A stretch of 64,000 bases of DNA from Fusobacterium_C necrophorum. GTDB taxonomy: Bacteria > Fusobacteriota > Fusobacteriia > Fusobacteriales > Fusobacteriaceae. Made by a program: the position numbers and the translations under genes. The notes beneath the pieces are model-generated. The model was not told where the DNA came from. It did no database searches and saw only the letters and a list, made by a program, of their open reading frames with translations. This document shows positions 17,477 to 25,741 of this stretch, in pieces. The stretch lies in the NCBI RefSeq assembly GCF_900104395.1, contig NZ_FMXX01000011.1; one strand, written 5' to 3'. The stretch's first letter is position 1, and each line of letters starts with the position of its first letter.

Positions 17477-17650
17477 ATGATAGATAGAACTAAATTAAGT
17501 CCTATAATCAGGGAAACTATTGTTGTTACAGAAGCTGAATGTGGGAAAATGTCAGAGGAAGATATTGAATATTTAATCAAAAATGAAAAAGGAGAAATCT
17601 CATACCAAGAAATTTTAAAAACATTGAAAGACAAATATGGGGTGAAATAA
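17477..17650 (+). CDS. VbhA-like antitoxin of Fic toxin 1
   Basis: A 57-residue protein (GAAGGAGGG before the start) directly upstream of a Fic toxin. The C-terminal half, MSEEDIEYLIKNEKGEIS..., matches the VbhA-type antitoxin pattern with the GEIS turn. VbhA blocks Fic enzymes through an inhibitory helix with (S/T)xxxE(G/N). The aligned segment here reads TIVVTE, so the glutamate is shifted by one or lost. The stop is followed by the toxin ATG one base later, so the two are co-translated. Confidence 0.65.
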   Translation: MIDRTKLSPIIRETIVVTEAECGKMSEEDIEYLIKNEKGEISYQEILKTLKDKYGVK

Positions 17651-17651
17651 T

Positions 17652-18323
17652 ATGAATGATAAATATCTTTACCCAGGAACAGATGTTCTTATCAATAAGT
17701 TTAATATAAAAAATTCTGAAGAATTAGTAGAAGTGGAAAGAAGATTGACTTCTTTGAATTATCAAAATATCAGTGAAGGAAGAATAAAAATAAAAAAAAC
17801 TTTTGATTATAAACACTTAAAGTCTTTACATAAAGAATTATTTAAAGACATTTATGATTGGGCTGGAAAAGAAAGAACAGTAGATATTTCAAAACCAGGT
17901 ACTTTATTTTGTAGAGCTATATTTATTGAAGAAGAAGCAAAAAGAATTTTTAATAGTTTAAAAAAAGATAATTTTTTAAAAGATATAAAAGATAAAACAG
18001 AATTTTCTGAAAAGTTGGGACAAGTTTTTTTGGATATTAATATGTTACATCCATTTAGAGAAGGTAATGGCAGAAGTCAACGACTTTTTATAAGTGATTT
18101 AGCAAAAGAGAATGGATATAGACTGGAATGGGAAAATATCTCTAAAGAAACTATGATTCAAATGTCAAGAAATGATAATGTGAAAGAAGTTGCAAAAATT
18201 TTTAAAGAAAATTTAAAAGAAATCAATCAAGCCTTAGAAAAAAAGAATCCCCTAGTTGAAAAAATTCAAGCTAAGAGAGAAAATAAAGAACAAAATACAT
18301 ACAAAGGATTAACAAAAAAATAA
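17652..18323 (+). CDS. Fic AMP-transferase toxin 1 with putative T4SS signal tail
   Basis: A 223-residue Fic protein with the canonical active-site motif HPFREGNGRSQR at 133-144 and a flap with ERTVDISKPG. Fic toxins AMPylate bacterial targets such as gyrase. After the Fic domain (to about 195) comes a basic tail containing NPLVEKIQAKREN, shared with five other toxins of this island. The nearest concept is VbhA/VbhT of Bartonella, a T4SS-linked Fic pair whose toxin carries a BID secretion domain; here a short tail would replace BID. The antitoxin is immediately upstream. Confidence 0.9.
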   Translation: MNDKYLYPGTDVLINKFNIKNSEELVEVERRLTSLNYQNISEGRIKIKKTFDYKHLKSLHKELFKDIYDWAGKERTVDISKPGTLFCRAIFIEEEAKRIFNSLKKDNFLKDIKDKTEFSEKLGQVFLDINMLHPFREGNGRSQRLFISDLAKENGYRLEWENISKETMIQMSRNDNVKEVAKIFKENLKEINQALEKKNPLVEKIQAKRENKEQNTYKGLTKK

Positions 18324-18324
18324 C

Positions 18325-18345
18325 TTTATGTACAGTGTACATAAA
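18325..18345. repeat. island palindrome, copy 1
   Basis: TTTATGTAC and GTACATAAA around AGT, starting 1 nt after the Fic 1 stop. One of the cassette-separating palindromes. Confidence 0.8.
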
Positions 18346-18363
18346 ATTGAGAAGGAGGAAATT

Positions 18364-18576
18364 ATGGAAAACAAAAATGAAAAATTAGAAAATGTAATAG
18401 AAAAAGAATTAGAAAATGGGAATTTGTATGAATTATTTTTGACACTAAATTTAGGTAAATTTGACAAGTTAATATTGACAGCTAAAACACAAAAAGAGGT
18501 AGATTTTTATAATAAGCTGTATGAAATAGCATTGCAAACAAAGCAGGCAGAATTAATTGAAAAAGGAGTTTTCTAA
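18364..18576 (+). CDS. putative antitoxin of the zeta-like toxin
   Basis: A 70-residue acidic, helical protein. The start at 18364 has AAGGAGG upstream. Its stop overlaps the ATG of the zeta-like toxin (TAATG), the usual layout of an antitoxin-toxin pair. No family recognised; it does not obviously resemble epsilon antitoxin. Role inferred from position. Confidence 0.5.
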   Translation: MENKNEKLENVIEKELENGNLYELFLTLNLGKFDKLILTAKTQKEVDFYNKLYEIALQTKQAELIEKGVF

Positions 18577-19295
18577 TGTCTAAGGATTTATATATTTTTG
18601 CAGGAGTTAATGGTGCTGGGAAATCTACATTATATAATTCTCACATAGATGATGAAGGAATAAAAAATAGTGTAAGAATTAATACAGATGAAATTGTTCG
18701 TACCTTTGGAGATTGGAGAAATAATGTAGATCAAATAAAAGCTGGGAAAATAGCAATTAAATTAAAGAATGAATGTTTTAACAAAGAAAAGTCTTTCAAT
18801 GAAGAAACAACTTTAACCGGAAAAACTATTTTAAAAACGATAGAGAAAGCAAAAGAGTTGGGATATAAAATACATTTGTTTTATGTGGGAGTTAATAATC
18901 CTGAGATTGCAAAAGAAAGAGTAAAAAACAGGGTTTTAAGGGGGGGACATAATATTGAGCCTGAAATAATAGAAAAGCGATATTATGAATCTCTTGAAAA
19001 TTTAAAAAAGATTATATCAAAATGTGATTATGTAAAGATTTATGATAATACTAGTATGTATAAAAACATTTTTTCTTCTATTGATAATAAAATAACAAAA
19101 AATAATACAGAACTACCAGAATGGTCAAAAGAAGCGATCAAAGAAAAAATAAATAGTATTAATAGGAGCAATAGTGATTTATTCAAAAAAGAAGAAAACG
19201 AAATAAAAAAAGTAGAAAAAATACAAAATCCATTAGTAGAAAAAATTTTGAAAAGAAGAGAAAATCAAAATAATGATAAAGGATTAAAAAAATGA
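18576..19295 (+). CDS. zeta-toxin-like P-loop kinase with putative T4SS signal tail
   Basis: A 239-residue protein with P-loop GVNGAGKST (10-18), INTDEIVRTFG with the likely catalytic Asp, ETTLTGKTILKTI and the family block NRVLRGGHNIEPEIIEKRY. Zeta toxins phosphorylate UDP-N-acetylglucosamine and poison wall synthesis. The C-terminus carries NPLVEKILKRREN followed by a basic end, the same tail as the Fic toxins. The tail is nearly identical at DNA level to that of Fic 2, suggesting recent exchange. Confidence 0.85.
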   Translation: MSKDLYIFAGVNGAGKSTLYNSHIDDEGIKNSVRINTDEIVRTFGDWRNNVDQIKAGKIAIKLKNECFNKEKSFNEETTLTGKTILKTIEKAKELGYKIHLFYVGVNNPEIAKERVKNRVLRGGHNIEPEIIEKRYYESLENLKKIISKCDYVKIYDNTSMYKNIFSSIDNKITKNNTELPEWSKEAIKEKINSINRSNSDLFKKEENEIKKVEKIQNPLVEKILKRRENQNNDKGLKK

Positions 19296-19318
19296 CCTTA
19301 TGTACGCTGTACATAAAG
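19296..19318. repeat. island palindrome, copy 2
   Basis: TTATGTAC and GTACATAA around GCT, directly after the zeta-like toxin stop. Confidence 0.8.
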
Positions 19319-19373
19319 TTTGAAATATGTATATTCTAACATTAAGCTTTTTCAAGATAAAAAGGAGGTTTCA

Positions 19374-19598
19374 ATGAAAACAATAGAAGAAATTAAATGG
19401 TGTGAACAATTTAAAGGAAAAGAAAAGTTGGAGTATGCTTCTTGGGAGAAAGGAAAAGCGATTGCTCTTTCTAATGGAGATCCCGTTAATTCTGAAATTA
19501 TAGAATTAATGAATGATTTCCAAATTGCTGTTTGGGAAGGAAAAATTACAGAAGAAGAAAGAGAAAAATTAATTTTGTCAATTTTTAAAAAAAATTAA
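19374..19598 (+). CDS. VbhA-like antitoxin of Fic toxin 2
   Basis: A 74-residue protein. Start at 19374 after AAGGAGG. The C-terminal segment FQIAVWEGKITEEEREKL resembles the VbhA GEIS region. The segment aligned with the inhibitory motif reads IALSNGD: the Asn is kept but Ser replaces the expected Glu. It is a close paralogue of the antitoxin at 20387. Confidence 0.6.
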   Translation: MKTIEEIKWCEQFKGKEKLEYASWEKGKAIALSNGDPVNSEIIELMNDFQIAVWEGKITEEEREKLILSIFKKN

Positions 19599-19612
19599 AA
19601 AGGAAAAACTAT

Positions 19613-20308
19613 ATGAATGATGATATTTTAAAGTTGTGGAAAAAAATTGATAAAAAAGAACCAGTAATTCAAGAAAAAGACTTTGATAATTTTGCATTTT
19701 CCATTGTGAGTAAGGAAATCAAGAATATTATAATGAATTTTAATAAAGAAGAAATTTTAGATTATAATTTCTATGTAAATTTGCATCAGAAACTATTTCA
19801 TAAAGTTTATCCAGAAATTGCTGGAGAGGTTAGAATGTCAGGAACAATTCAAAAAAGTGAACCACTATTAAATGGAAAATCTATACAATATGCAACCGGG
19901 AAAGAACTGCTTTTTGAAGGAAAAAATTTTATTGATAAGTTCGAAACTGAATTAAAAGAACAAAGAATTAATAAAAGAGAACAAATAACATTTTTTATTG
20001 AAAAGATAAGAAGTATATGGCAAAAGCATTATTTTTTTGAAGGGAATACTAGAACAACAGCTCTATATACAGATTTAATGGCTATTAAATATGACATCCC
20101 TTTTCAAGTGACAAGAGGAAATATTAGTGAATTAAGAAATGGATTTGTATTAGCTACTGCAAAAAATGAATATAGTAAATTATACAGCTATTTTAATAAT
20201 AATATTAGAGAAGAACAAAAAAAGAATCTAGGGGAAAATTTTTTAGTAGAAAAAATTTTGAAAAAAAGAGAAAATCAAAATAATAATGATAAAGGATTAA
20301 AAAAATGA
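19613..20308 (+). CDS. divergent Fic-like toxin 2 with putative T4SS signal tail
   Basis: A 231-residue Fic-fold protein. The active-site motif is non-standard: HYFFEGNTRTT (139-149). The His, Phe, Glu, GN and first Arg are kept; Pro becomes Tyr, the second Gly becomes Thr and the second Arg is missing. The upstream flap region reads YPEIAGEVRMSG. It may therefore transfer something other than AMP or use another target. The tail contains FLVEKILKKREN. It forms a pair with the antitoxin 14 nt upstream. Confidence 0.78.
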   Translation: MNDDILKLWKKIDKKEPVIQEKDFDNFAFSIVSKEIKNIIMNFNKEEILDYNFYVNLHQKLFHKVYPEIAGEVRMSGTIQKSEPLLNGKSIQYATGKELLFEGKNFIDKFETELKEQRINKREQITFFIEKIRSIWQKHYFFEGNTRTTALYTDLMAIKYDIPFQVTRGNISELRNGFVLATAKNEYSKLYSYFNNNIREEQKKNLGENFLVEKILKKRENQNNNDKGLKK

Positions 20309-20331
20309 CCTTATGTACGCTGTACATAAAG
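20309..20331. repeat. island palindrome, copy 3
   Basis: Identical to copy 2 and followed by the same leader of about 55 nt, marking a duplicated cassette boundary. Confidence 0.8.
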
Positions 20332-20386
20332 TTTGAAATATGTATATTGTAACATTAAGCTTTTTCAAGATAAAAAGGAGGTTTCA

Positions 20387-20611
20387 ATGAAAACGATAGA
20401 AGAAATTAAATGGTGTGAAAAATACAAAGGAAAAGAACGAGAAGAATATGAATTAAACCAATTTGCTCAAGGGATTGCTCTATGTAATGGAGATTATGTT
20501 CCTCAAGATTTTATTGATTTATGCAATAATTTGCAAATACAAGTATGGGAAGGGAAAATTAGCGAGGAAGAAATGGATAAATACATTGAAAAAATTTTAT
20601 CAGAGGAATAG
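20387..20611 (+). CDS. VbhA-like antitoxin of Fic toxin 3
   Basis: A 74-residue paralogue of the antitoxin at 19374, with an almost identical N-terminus (MKTIEEIKWCE) and upstream leader. It contains LQIQVWEGKISEEEMDKYI; the inhibitory-motif region reads IALCNGD, with Cys at the Glu position. The different middle sequence suggests it has co-diverged with its own toxin. Confidence 0.6.
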   Translation: MKTIEEIKWCEKYKGKEREEYELNQFAQGIALCNGDYVPQDFIDLCNNLQIQVWEGKISEEEMDKYIEKILSEE

Positions 20612-20613
20612 TT

Positions 20614-21333
20614 ATGGATAAGCAAACAGAAGAATTATTTAAAAAATTAGATGCAATGTATTATTTAAATAAGAAACCAAAAGAACAAAATTTTAAAGAA
20701 GAAAAAAACAATTATTATAAAATACGCAAAAAAGTTAAGGAAATAAAAAAAGAAATAAAAAATTTATTGAAAAATAATAGAGAAGAACTAAAATTAAATT
20801 ATAATTTTTATATGAAACTACACAAAAAACTTTTCGAGGAAATATATCCAGAGATATCTGGTAAATTGAGAGATGTAAATGTGATAAAAAGAGAAGATAT
20901 TTTAAATGGGCAATCTGTAAAGTACGGAACTTCTTTAGAGTTACGAATGGAAGGAAAAAGCTTCTTGGATAATTTTGAAAATAAAATACTAAAAGCTCCT
21001 CAAACCCAAAAGAAAGAAACTTTAATAAAAAACACAATTGAATTATGGAGAAAACATTATTTTTTTGAAGGAAATACAAGAACAACAGCCTTGTTTATAG
21101 ATATTGTGGCTTTAAAGCATAATATTGAAATAAATTTAATGAACAAAGAACTTAAAAATTTTAGAAACAGTTTAGTATTAGCTACTGAGAATAAAAATTT
21201 CAATATGTTAAATGGGTATTTTTATGATTCAAAAATTACTCAAAAAGAAAAGAATAATCCTTTAGTTGAAAAAATTCAGTCTAAGAGAGAAAATAAAGAA
21301 CAAAATATATATAAAGGATTAACAAGAAAATAA
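20614..21333 (+). CDS. divergent Fic-like toxin 3 with putative T4SS signal tail
   Basis: A 239-residue paralogue of Fic toxin 2 with the same altered motif HYFFEGNTRTT (148-158) and flap region YPEISGKLRDVN. The bodies of the two toxins differ clearly, so this is an old duplication with a homogenised leader. The tail contains NPLVEKIQSKREN and closely resembles that of Fic 1 rather than Fic 2, as if tails are shuffled between cassettes. The start lies 2 nt after the antitoxin stop. Confidence 0.78.
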   Translation: MDKQTEELFKKLDAMYYLNKKPKEQNFKEEKNNYYKIRKKVKEIKKEIKNLLKNNREELKLNYNFYMKLHKKLFEEIYPEISGKLRDVNVIKREDILNGQSVKYGTSLELRMEGKSFLDNFENKILKAPQTQKKETLIKNTIELWRKHYFFEGNTRTTALFIDIVALKHNIEINLMNKELKNFRNSLVLATENKNFNMLNGYFYDSKITQKEKNNPLVEKIQSKRENKEQNIYKGLTRK

Positions 21334-21358
21334 CTTTATGTATACTGTACATAAAGTT
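21332..21358. repeat. island palindrome, copy 4
   Basis: Arms AACTTTATGTAT and GTACATAAAGTT around ACT with one G/T mismatch. It overlaps the stop of Fic 3. Confidence 0.8.
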
Positions 21359-21386
21359 TAACAAAAATTTGAATAGAGTAAATAAA

Positions 21387-22093
21387 ATGAAAAAATATGG
21401 ATATATTAGAGTTTCAAGTAATACTCAAGATGAAACAAGACAGCGAAAAGCAATGCTAAAAAAATTTGTTTTACCTGAAAATATTTTTTTAGATAGAGCT
21501 TCGGGGAAAAATTTTATAGGTCGTTCAGAATGGGCAAAAATGCTAGCTAAAGTTGTAATAGGAGATGTCATAGTTATAAAAGAATTGGATCGATTAGGAA
21601 GAAACAACAATAAAATTAAAGAAAATTATAAGCTTATAAAAGATAAAGGAGTTTTCTTAGAATTTATTGACGAACCTATTTTAAATACTTATGGAAAATC
21701 AACTCTTGAAATAGAATTAATTCAGCCACTTGTATTACATTTGCTTGGATAATTACTGAAAAGGAAAGAGAGAAAATTCTGAAAAGGCAGAAAGAAGCAT
21801 ATTCATCTTTAAATAAGAATAAAAAAGGAAGGCTTATATCACGAAAAAAAGAAAAGAAAGAGAAAAACTATAGAAGAACAGATATTAGAATTAGAATGAA
21901 AGCAAAAAGATTTAAAAAAATTATGGATAGCGAATATAATGAATTATTTAAACAATTCTTTGATTTTATAAAAGGAGATATTTCTTTAAAAAATAAATTA
22001 AAAAACAATATAAGTAATAAGAAATTTAAAGAAGATGTAAGAAAATTTTTGAAAGAGTATATTATTAAAGAGAATCCAAAAAATAAGGAGTAA
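21387..22093 (+). pseudogene. frameshifted serine recombinase (resolvase/invertase)
   Basis: The N-terminal part (from 21387) has the resolvase hallmarks YGYIRVSS with the nucleophile Ser, ELDRLGRN and LQ-type helix residues (LEIELIQPLVLHLL). The frame stops at 21752. The +1 frame continues with AWIITEKEREKILKRQKEA, the normal resolvase sequence, and stays open to 22093. The C-terminal DNA-binding region after KKGRLISR is unusually lysine-rich. A one-base loss near 21745 probably inactivated the enzyme. It separates the toxin cassettes from the second block of T4SS genes and may be a relic of the mobile ancestor. Confidence 0.75.
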
Positions 22094-22098
22094 AAAAA

Positions 22099-23070
22099 TT
22101 GAATATTTTAAATTCTGAAATAGAAAAAAATAATTTAATTAATGCTAGAAAAAAACAATTACTGGATGAACTTTTAGGGGAAGATTTAAAAAAATATTTA
22201 TGGGAAGATGACAATATAACTGAAATACAAGTAAATGCTGACAATAGAATATGGATTGATACTTTTACAGAAGGAAATATATGGACTGGAAAATTCTTTG
22301 ATCCTGAAAAATCTAAGCAATTAATTAATTACATAGCTTCTGATATTGGATTGGAATTAGGAGTAGGACAAAGAATTGTTACAGGAAGAATTCCCTTTAC
22401 TTTAGAAAGATTTGAAGGAATTTTACCCCCTGTCTCTAAGCCAAATGCTTTATTTGTAATTCGTAAAAAACCTGTAAAAATTTTTTCACTTGATGATTAT
22501 GTAAGTGTAGGCTCTATGAGTGAAATGCAAAAAGAAATTTTAGCAAAAGCTATTTCAGAATATAAAAATATTTTAGTCGTTGGACCGACAGCTTCAGGGA
22601 AAACTACATTTTGTAATGCTTTAATTAAAGAAATGGAGCAATATAACGATAGACTAATCTTTTTAGAAGAAACTCCGGAACTATTATCTGAAAACTTAAA
22701 CAGTATTTTTTTAGAAACTGCCGAAGGAATAGAACTTTTAAGATTATTTAAAAGTACAATGAGATTAAGTCCGGTCAGAATTATAGTAGGGGAAGTAAGA
22801 GGATCTGAAGCAATAGAATTATTAACTGCTTGGAACTCTGGACATTCAGGAGGAGTATCCACAATACACAGTGATTCTGCGATAGGTGGATTAAGACAAT
22901 TAGAAAGATACATTAAACGACAATCTTTAGATTCACAGTCTGAGACTATAGCTATTACAATACATTATATAGTTGTTATTGCTAAAATCTCAGGAAAAAG
23001 AAAAGTAAAAGAAATAGTAAAAATTAAAGGATATCAAAATGGAGATTATATTTTAGAAACTGTTGAATAA
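22099..23070 (+). CDS. virB11: VirB11/TrbB-like hexameric traffic ATPase
   Basis: A 323-residue secretion ATPase. TTG start at 22099 with AAGGAG upstream. Walker A VGPTASGKTT (161-170), the Asp-box region LIFLEETPEL, Walker B RIIVGEVRG and the His box GHSGGVSTIHSDS are present. It powers pilus biogenesis and substrate transfer with VirB4 and VirD4. Confidence 0.92.
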   Translation: MNILNSEIEKNNLINARKKQLLDELLGEDLKKYLWEDDNITEIQVNADNRIWIDTFTEGNIWTGKFFDPEKSKQLINYIASDIGLELGVGQRIVTGRIPFTLERFEGILPPVSKPNALFVIRKKPVKIFSLDDYVSVGSMSEMQKEILAKAISEYKNILVVGPTASGKTTFCNALIKEMEQYNDRLIFLEETPELLSENLNSIFLETAEGIELLRLFKSTMRLSPVRIIVGEVRGSEAIELLTAWNSGHSGGVSTIHSDSAIGGLRQLERYIKRQSLDSQSETIAITIHYIVVIAKISGKRKVKEIVKIKGYQNGDYILETVE

Positions 23071-23080
23071 GGAGAGGAAA

Positions 23081-23356
23081 ATGAATGAAATTAAAGAAAT
23101 TAAAGATTTCAAACAAATGAGAGTTTGCAAAAATTTAATAAAACCTGAGACTTTTAATGGAGTAGATATTGTTGGATTTGTTACTAATATAATGCTTGGC
23201 TTATTTTTTACAATTGTATGTAAAATTTATTATTTGGGAATTTTCTTTTTAATTGTACATTTCGTCTTAAGAAAAATTTGTAAAAAAGATGGAAGAATTA
23301 TCTCAATTTTTTTACAAAGCTATGTAAAAGAAAAAAAAATTTATTATAAAGGATAG
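23081..23356 (+). CDS. virB3: VirB3/TrbD-like membrane protein
   Basis: A 91-residue protein with one long hydrophobic region (about 28-62), immediately upstream of virB4 as in most T4SS operons. Start at 23081 after GGAGAGG. Assigned by size, topology and gene order. Confidence 0.75.
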   Translation: MNEIKEIKDFKQMRVCKNLIKPETFNGVDIVGFVTNIMLGLFFTIVCKIYYLGIFFLIVHFVLRKICKKDGRIISIFLQSYVKEKKIYYKG

Positions 23357-23362
23357 TGAACT

Positions 23363-25741
23363 ATGAAAGATTATAATGATGAAAGACACAAAGTATCTTT
23401 TTTCACTCCACAAGCTAGTCTATTAGAAGGAGATATTTTAATTAATAAAAACGGAACTGTACAAAAAATTTATAAATATAAAGCGAAAGATTTAGAAAAC
23501 TTAACAGACAATGCTTTAATTGTATACAGAAATTTATTAAATAATGTGTTTAAAAGATTAGAAGGAGGTTTTATTGTAAATTTTGAAGCCCAAAGAAGTA
23601 TAAAAAAAGATTATACTCTTAGAGAAACTGAATACGATGTTTTTAATTTAATTGAAAAAGAAAGATATGAAAGTTTTATTAATTCTAATTTTTTTATCAA
23701 TCAATACTATTTTTCAATTTCAAAAAAAATTCCTTCTAAAACTGAAAGTAAATTAAAATCTTTTTTTATCGATGAAGTTGGCTTTAGAGATGATATTAAT
23801 AGTTTTATTGAACAATTTAAAAAGGAAATTGCAGAATTAGAAGGACTATGTAAAGATTTATTTTTAGATTTTGAAGCACTGAATCCAGGTGAAATTTATA
23901 CATATTTACATAGCACAGTTAGTGATAATAATAATCCTGTAAAGGTTCCTAATATTCCAGCCTATATATGTAATTATATTGCTGATAGAGATATGATAAA
24001 TGGATTTGATAGCAAAATAGGAGATAAATATTTTAGATGTATAACCTTCAATGATACTCCACTTTACACAGATATTAATATGTTAGAAGGACTTACAAAA
24101 TTAGGAATTGAGTTTCGATGGTGTACTAGATATTGTATACTAGATAAATTTGAAGCTAATGCAAAATTGGAAAAACAAAGAAGAATCGCCTGGGGACAAA
24201 GATACTCTATTTTCGAATCTTTAAAATCAAGATTTACAGGAACCGAACCTAGAATTACGAATCCTGACGCTGAATTAGAAGCTAATATGTTACAAGTTGA
24301 AATACAAGAACTGTCAAATAATAATCTATCTGAAGGATATTATACGATTACTTTAATCCTTTATGGAGATACAAAAGAAGAATTAGAGAGAAAAGTTAGG
24401 ATAGTAAATAAATTTTTTATTGATAAAGAATTTATTACAATTATTGAAAAAATAAATAATTCGGAAGCTTTTTTAGGAAGTATTCCAGGAAATATATATA
24501 ACAATCAAAGACAATCTTTATTACATTCTTTACATTTTTCTCATTTAATCCCTTGCTCAGAGGTGTGGGAAGGAAATAAGATAAATAAACATTTGAATGA
24601 TGAAGCCTTATTTTTAGCAAAAACAAAAGGAACAACAGCTTTTTATTTTAACCTACATGTAAAAGATTTAGGACACACTATGATTGTTGGAAAATCAGGG
24701 GCTGGGAAATCTGTTCTTTTAGGAGCAATTACTTTAAATTTTATGAAATATAAAAATTCAAAAGTGATTTATTTCGATAAAGGAGGCTCTCAAAGAATAC
24801 TATGTTATGCTTTAAATGGAATCTTTAGTGATATTGGAAAGGATAAAATGTCCTTTCAGCCATTTGAAAAAATTAATGACCCCTTTAATAGAAAAAAAGC
24901 TATGCTATTTTTAGAAGAACTTTTAGAATTAAATAATATAATGATTACTCCTGAAATTCAAAATTCATTATGGGAAACTTTAACGAGTATGGCAAATAAT
25001 CCAAAGGAACTAAGAACTTTTACCACTTTAGAAACCACTTTTTCAGGAGATTCTAAAGTTAAGCTGCTTTTCAAAGATTATACTCTAACAGGAAGTCAAG
25101 GGGAGCTTTTTGACGGAAGTAATAATCCATTAAAAGAGACTAGATTGCAAGTATTTGAAATGGCTAAAATTTCAGAAAACCCGAAAGGAATTGCACTAGT
25201 ATTAAGCTATCTTTTTAATGAAATAGAAGAAGGACTTACTGGAGAGCCAACTCTAATCATATTGGACGAGTGTTGGAAATTTTTAGATAATCCTCGATTC
25301 GCAAATAAAATAAAAGAATGGTTAAAGGTATTAAGAAAATCAAACGCCACTGTTGTTTTTGCTACTCAAGAATTACAAGACATAGAAAAATCTACAATTT
25401 CAGATACATTAATTTCTCAAACAGCAACTAGAATTTTCTTACCCAATAGAGATATATTAGACGATATAGATATTTATAAAAAATTTGGACTTAACCAAAC
25501 GGAAATACATAACTTATCAGAAGCAAAACCTAAAAAAGAATATTTTTTAAAAAATTCAGAAGGAGCTAGAATGTTTGACTTAGATTTAAAAGAGCAAGGA
25601 CTAAACTTTTTAACAAAATCTGAAAAAGAAGAACAAGAATTAGGAAAAGAAATCTATGAGAAAGTAGGAGGTGGTAATTTATTTACAAAAGAATGGAAGA
25701 AAATAATGCGTTTAAACAAAGGAAAAAAGGAGGAAGAATGA
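23363..25741 (+). CDS. virB4: VirB4/TrbE-like T4SS ATPase
   Basis: A 792-residue ATPase with a CagE/TrbE N-terminal domain, Walker A GKSGAGKS (about 443-450), Walker B LIILDECWKF (about 631) and the RKSNATVVFATQELQDIEKS block. It is the largest and most conserved T4SS subunit and the best phylogenetic marker here. Its stop overlaps the next start (ATGA). Confidence 0.95.
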   Translation: MKDYNDERHKVSFFTPQASLLEGDILINKNGTVQKIYKYKAKDLENLTDNALIVYRNLLNNVFKRLEGGFIVNFEAQRSIKKDYTLRETEYDVFNLIEKERYESFINSNFFINQYYFSISKKIPSKTESKLKSFFIDEVGFRDDINSFIEQFKKEIAELEGLCKDLFLDFEALNPGEIYTYLHSTVSDNNNPVKVPNIPAYICNYIADRDMINGFDSKIGDKYFRCITFNDTPLYTDINMLEGLTKLGIEFRWCTRYCILDKFEANAKLEKQRRIAWGQRYSIFESLKSRFTGTEPRITNPDAELEANMLQVEIQELSNNNLSEGYYTITLILYGDTKEELERKVRIVNKFFIDKEFITIIEKINNSEAFLGSIPGNIYNNQRQSLLHSLHFSHLIPCSEVWEGNKINKHLNDEALFLAKTKGTTAFYFNLHVKDLGHTMIVGKSGAGKSVLLGAITLNFMKYKNSKVIYFDKGGSQRILCYALNGIFSDIGKDKMSFQPFEKINDPFNRKKAMLFLEELLELNNIMITPEIQNSLWETLTSMANNPKELRTFTTLETTFSGDSKVKLLFKDYTLTGSQGELFDGSNNPLKETRLQVFEMAKISENPKGIALVLSYLFNEIEEGLTGEPTLIILDECWKFLDNPRFANKIKEWLKVLRKSNATVVFATQELQDIEKSTISDTLISQTATRIFLPNRDILDDIDIYKKFGLNQTEIHNLSEAKPKKEYFLKNSEGARMFDLDLKEQGLNFLTKSEKEEQELGKEIYEKVGGGNLFTKEWKKIMRLNKGKKEEE

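Noticed and set aside
21896..22093. Separate 65-residue lysine-rich protein upstream of virB11
   Set aside because: The frame is continuous with the +1 frame of the broken serine recombinase from about 21745, so it is better read as that gene's C-terminal part.
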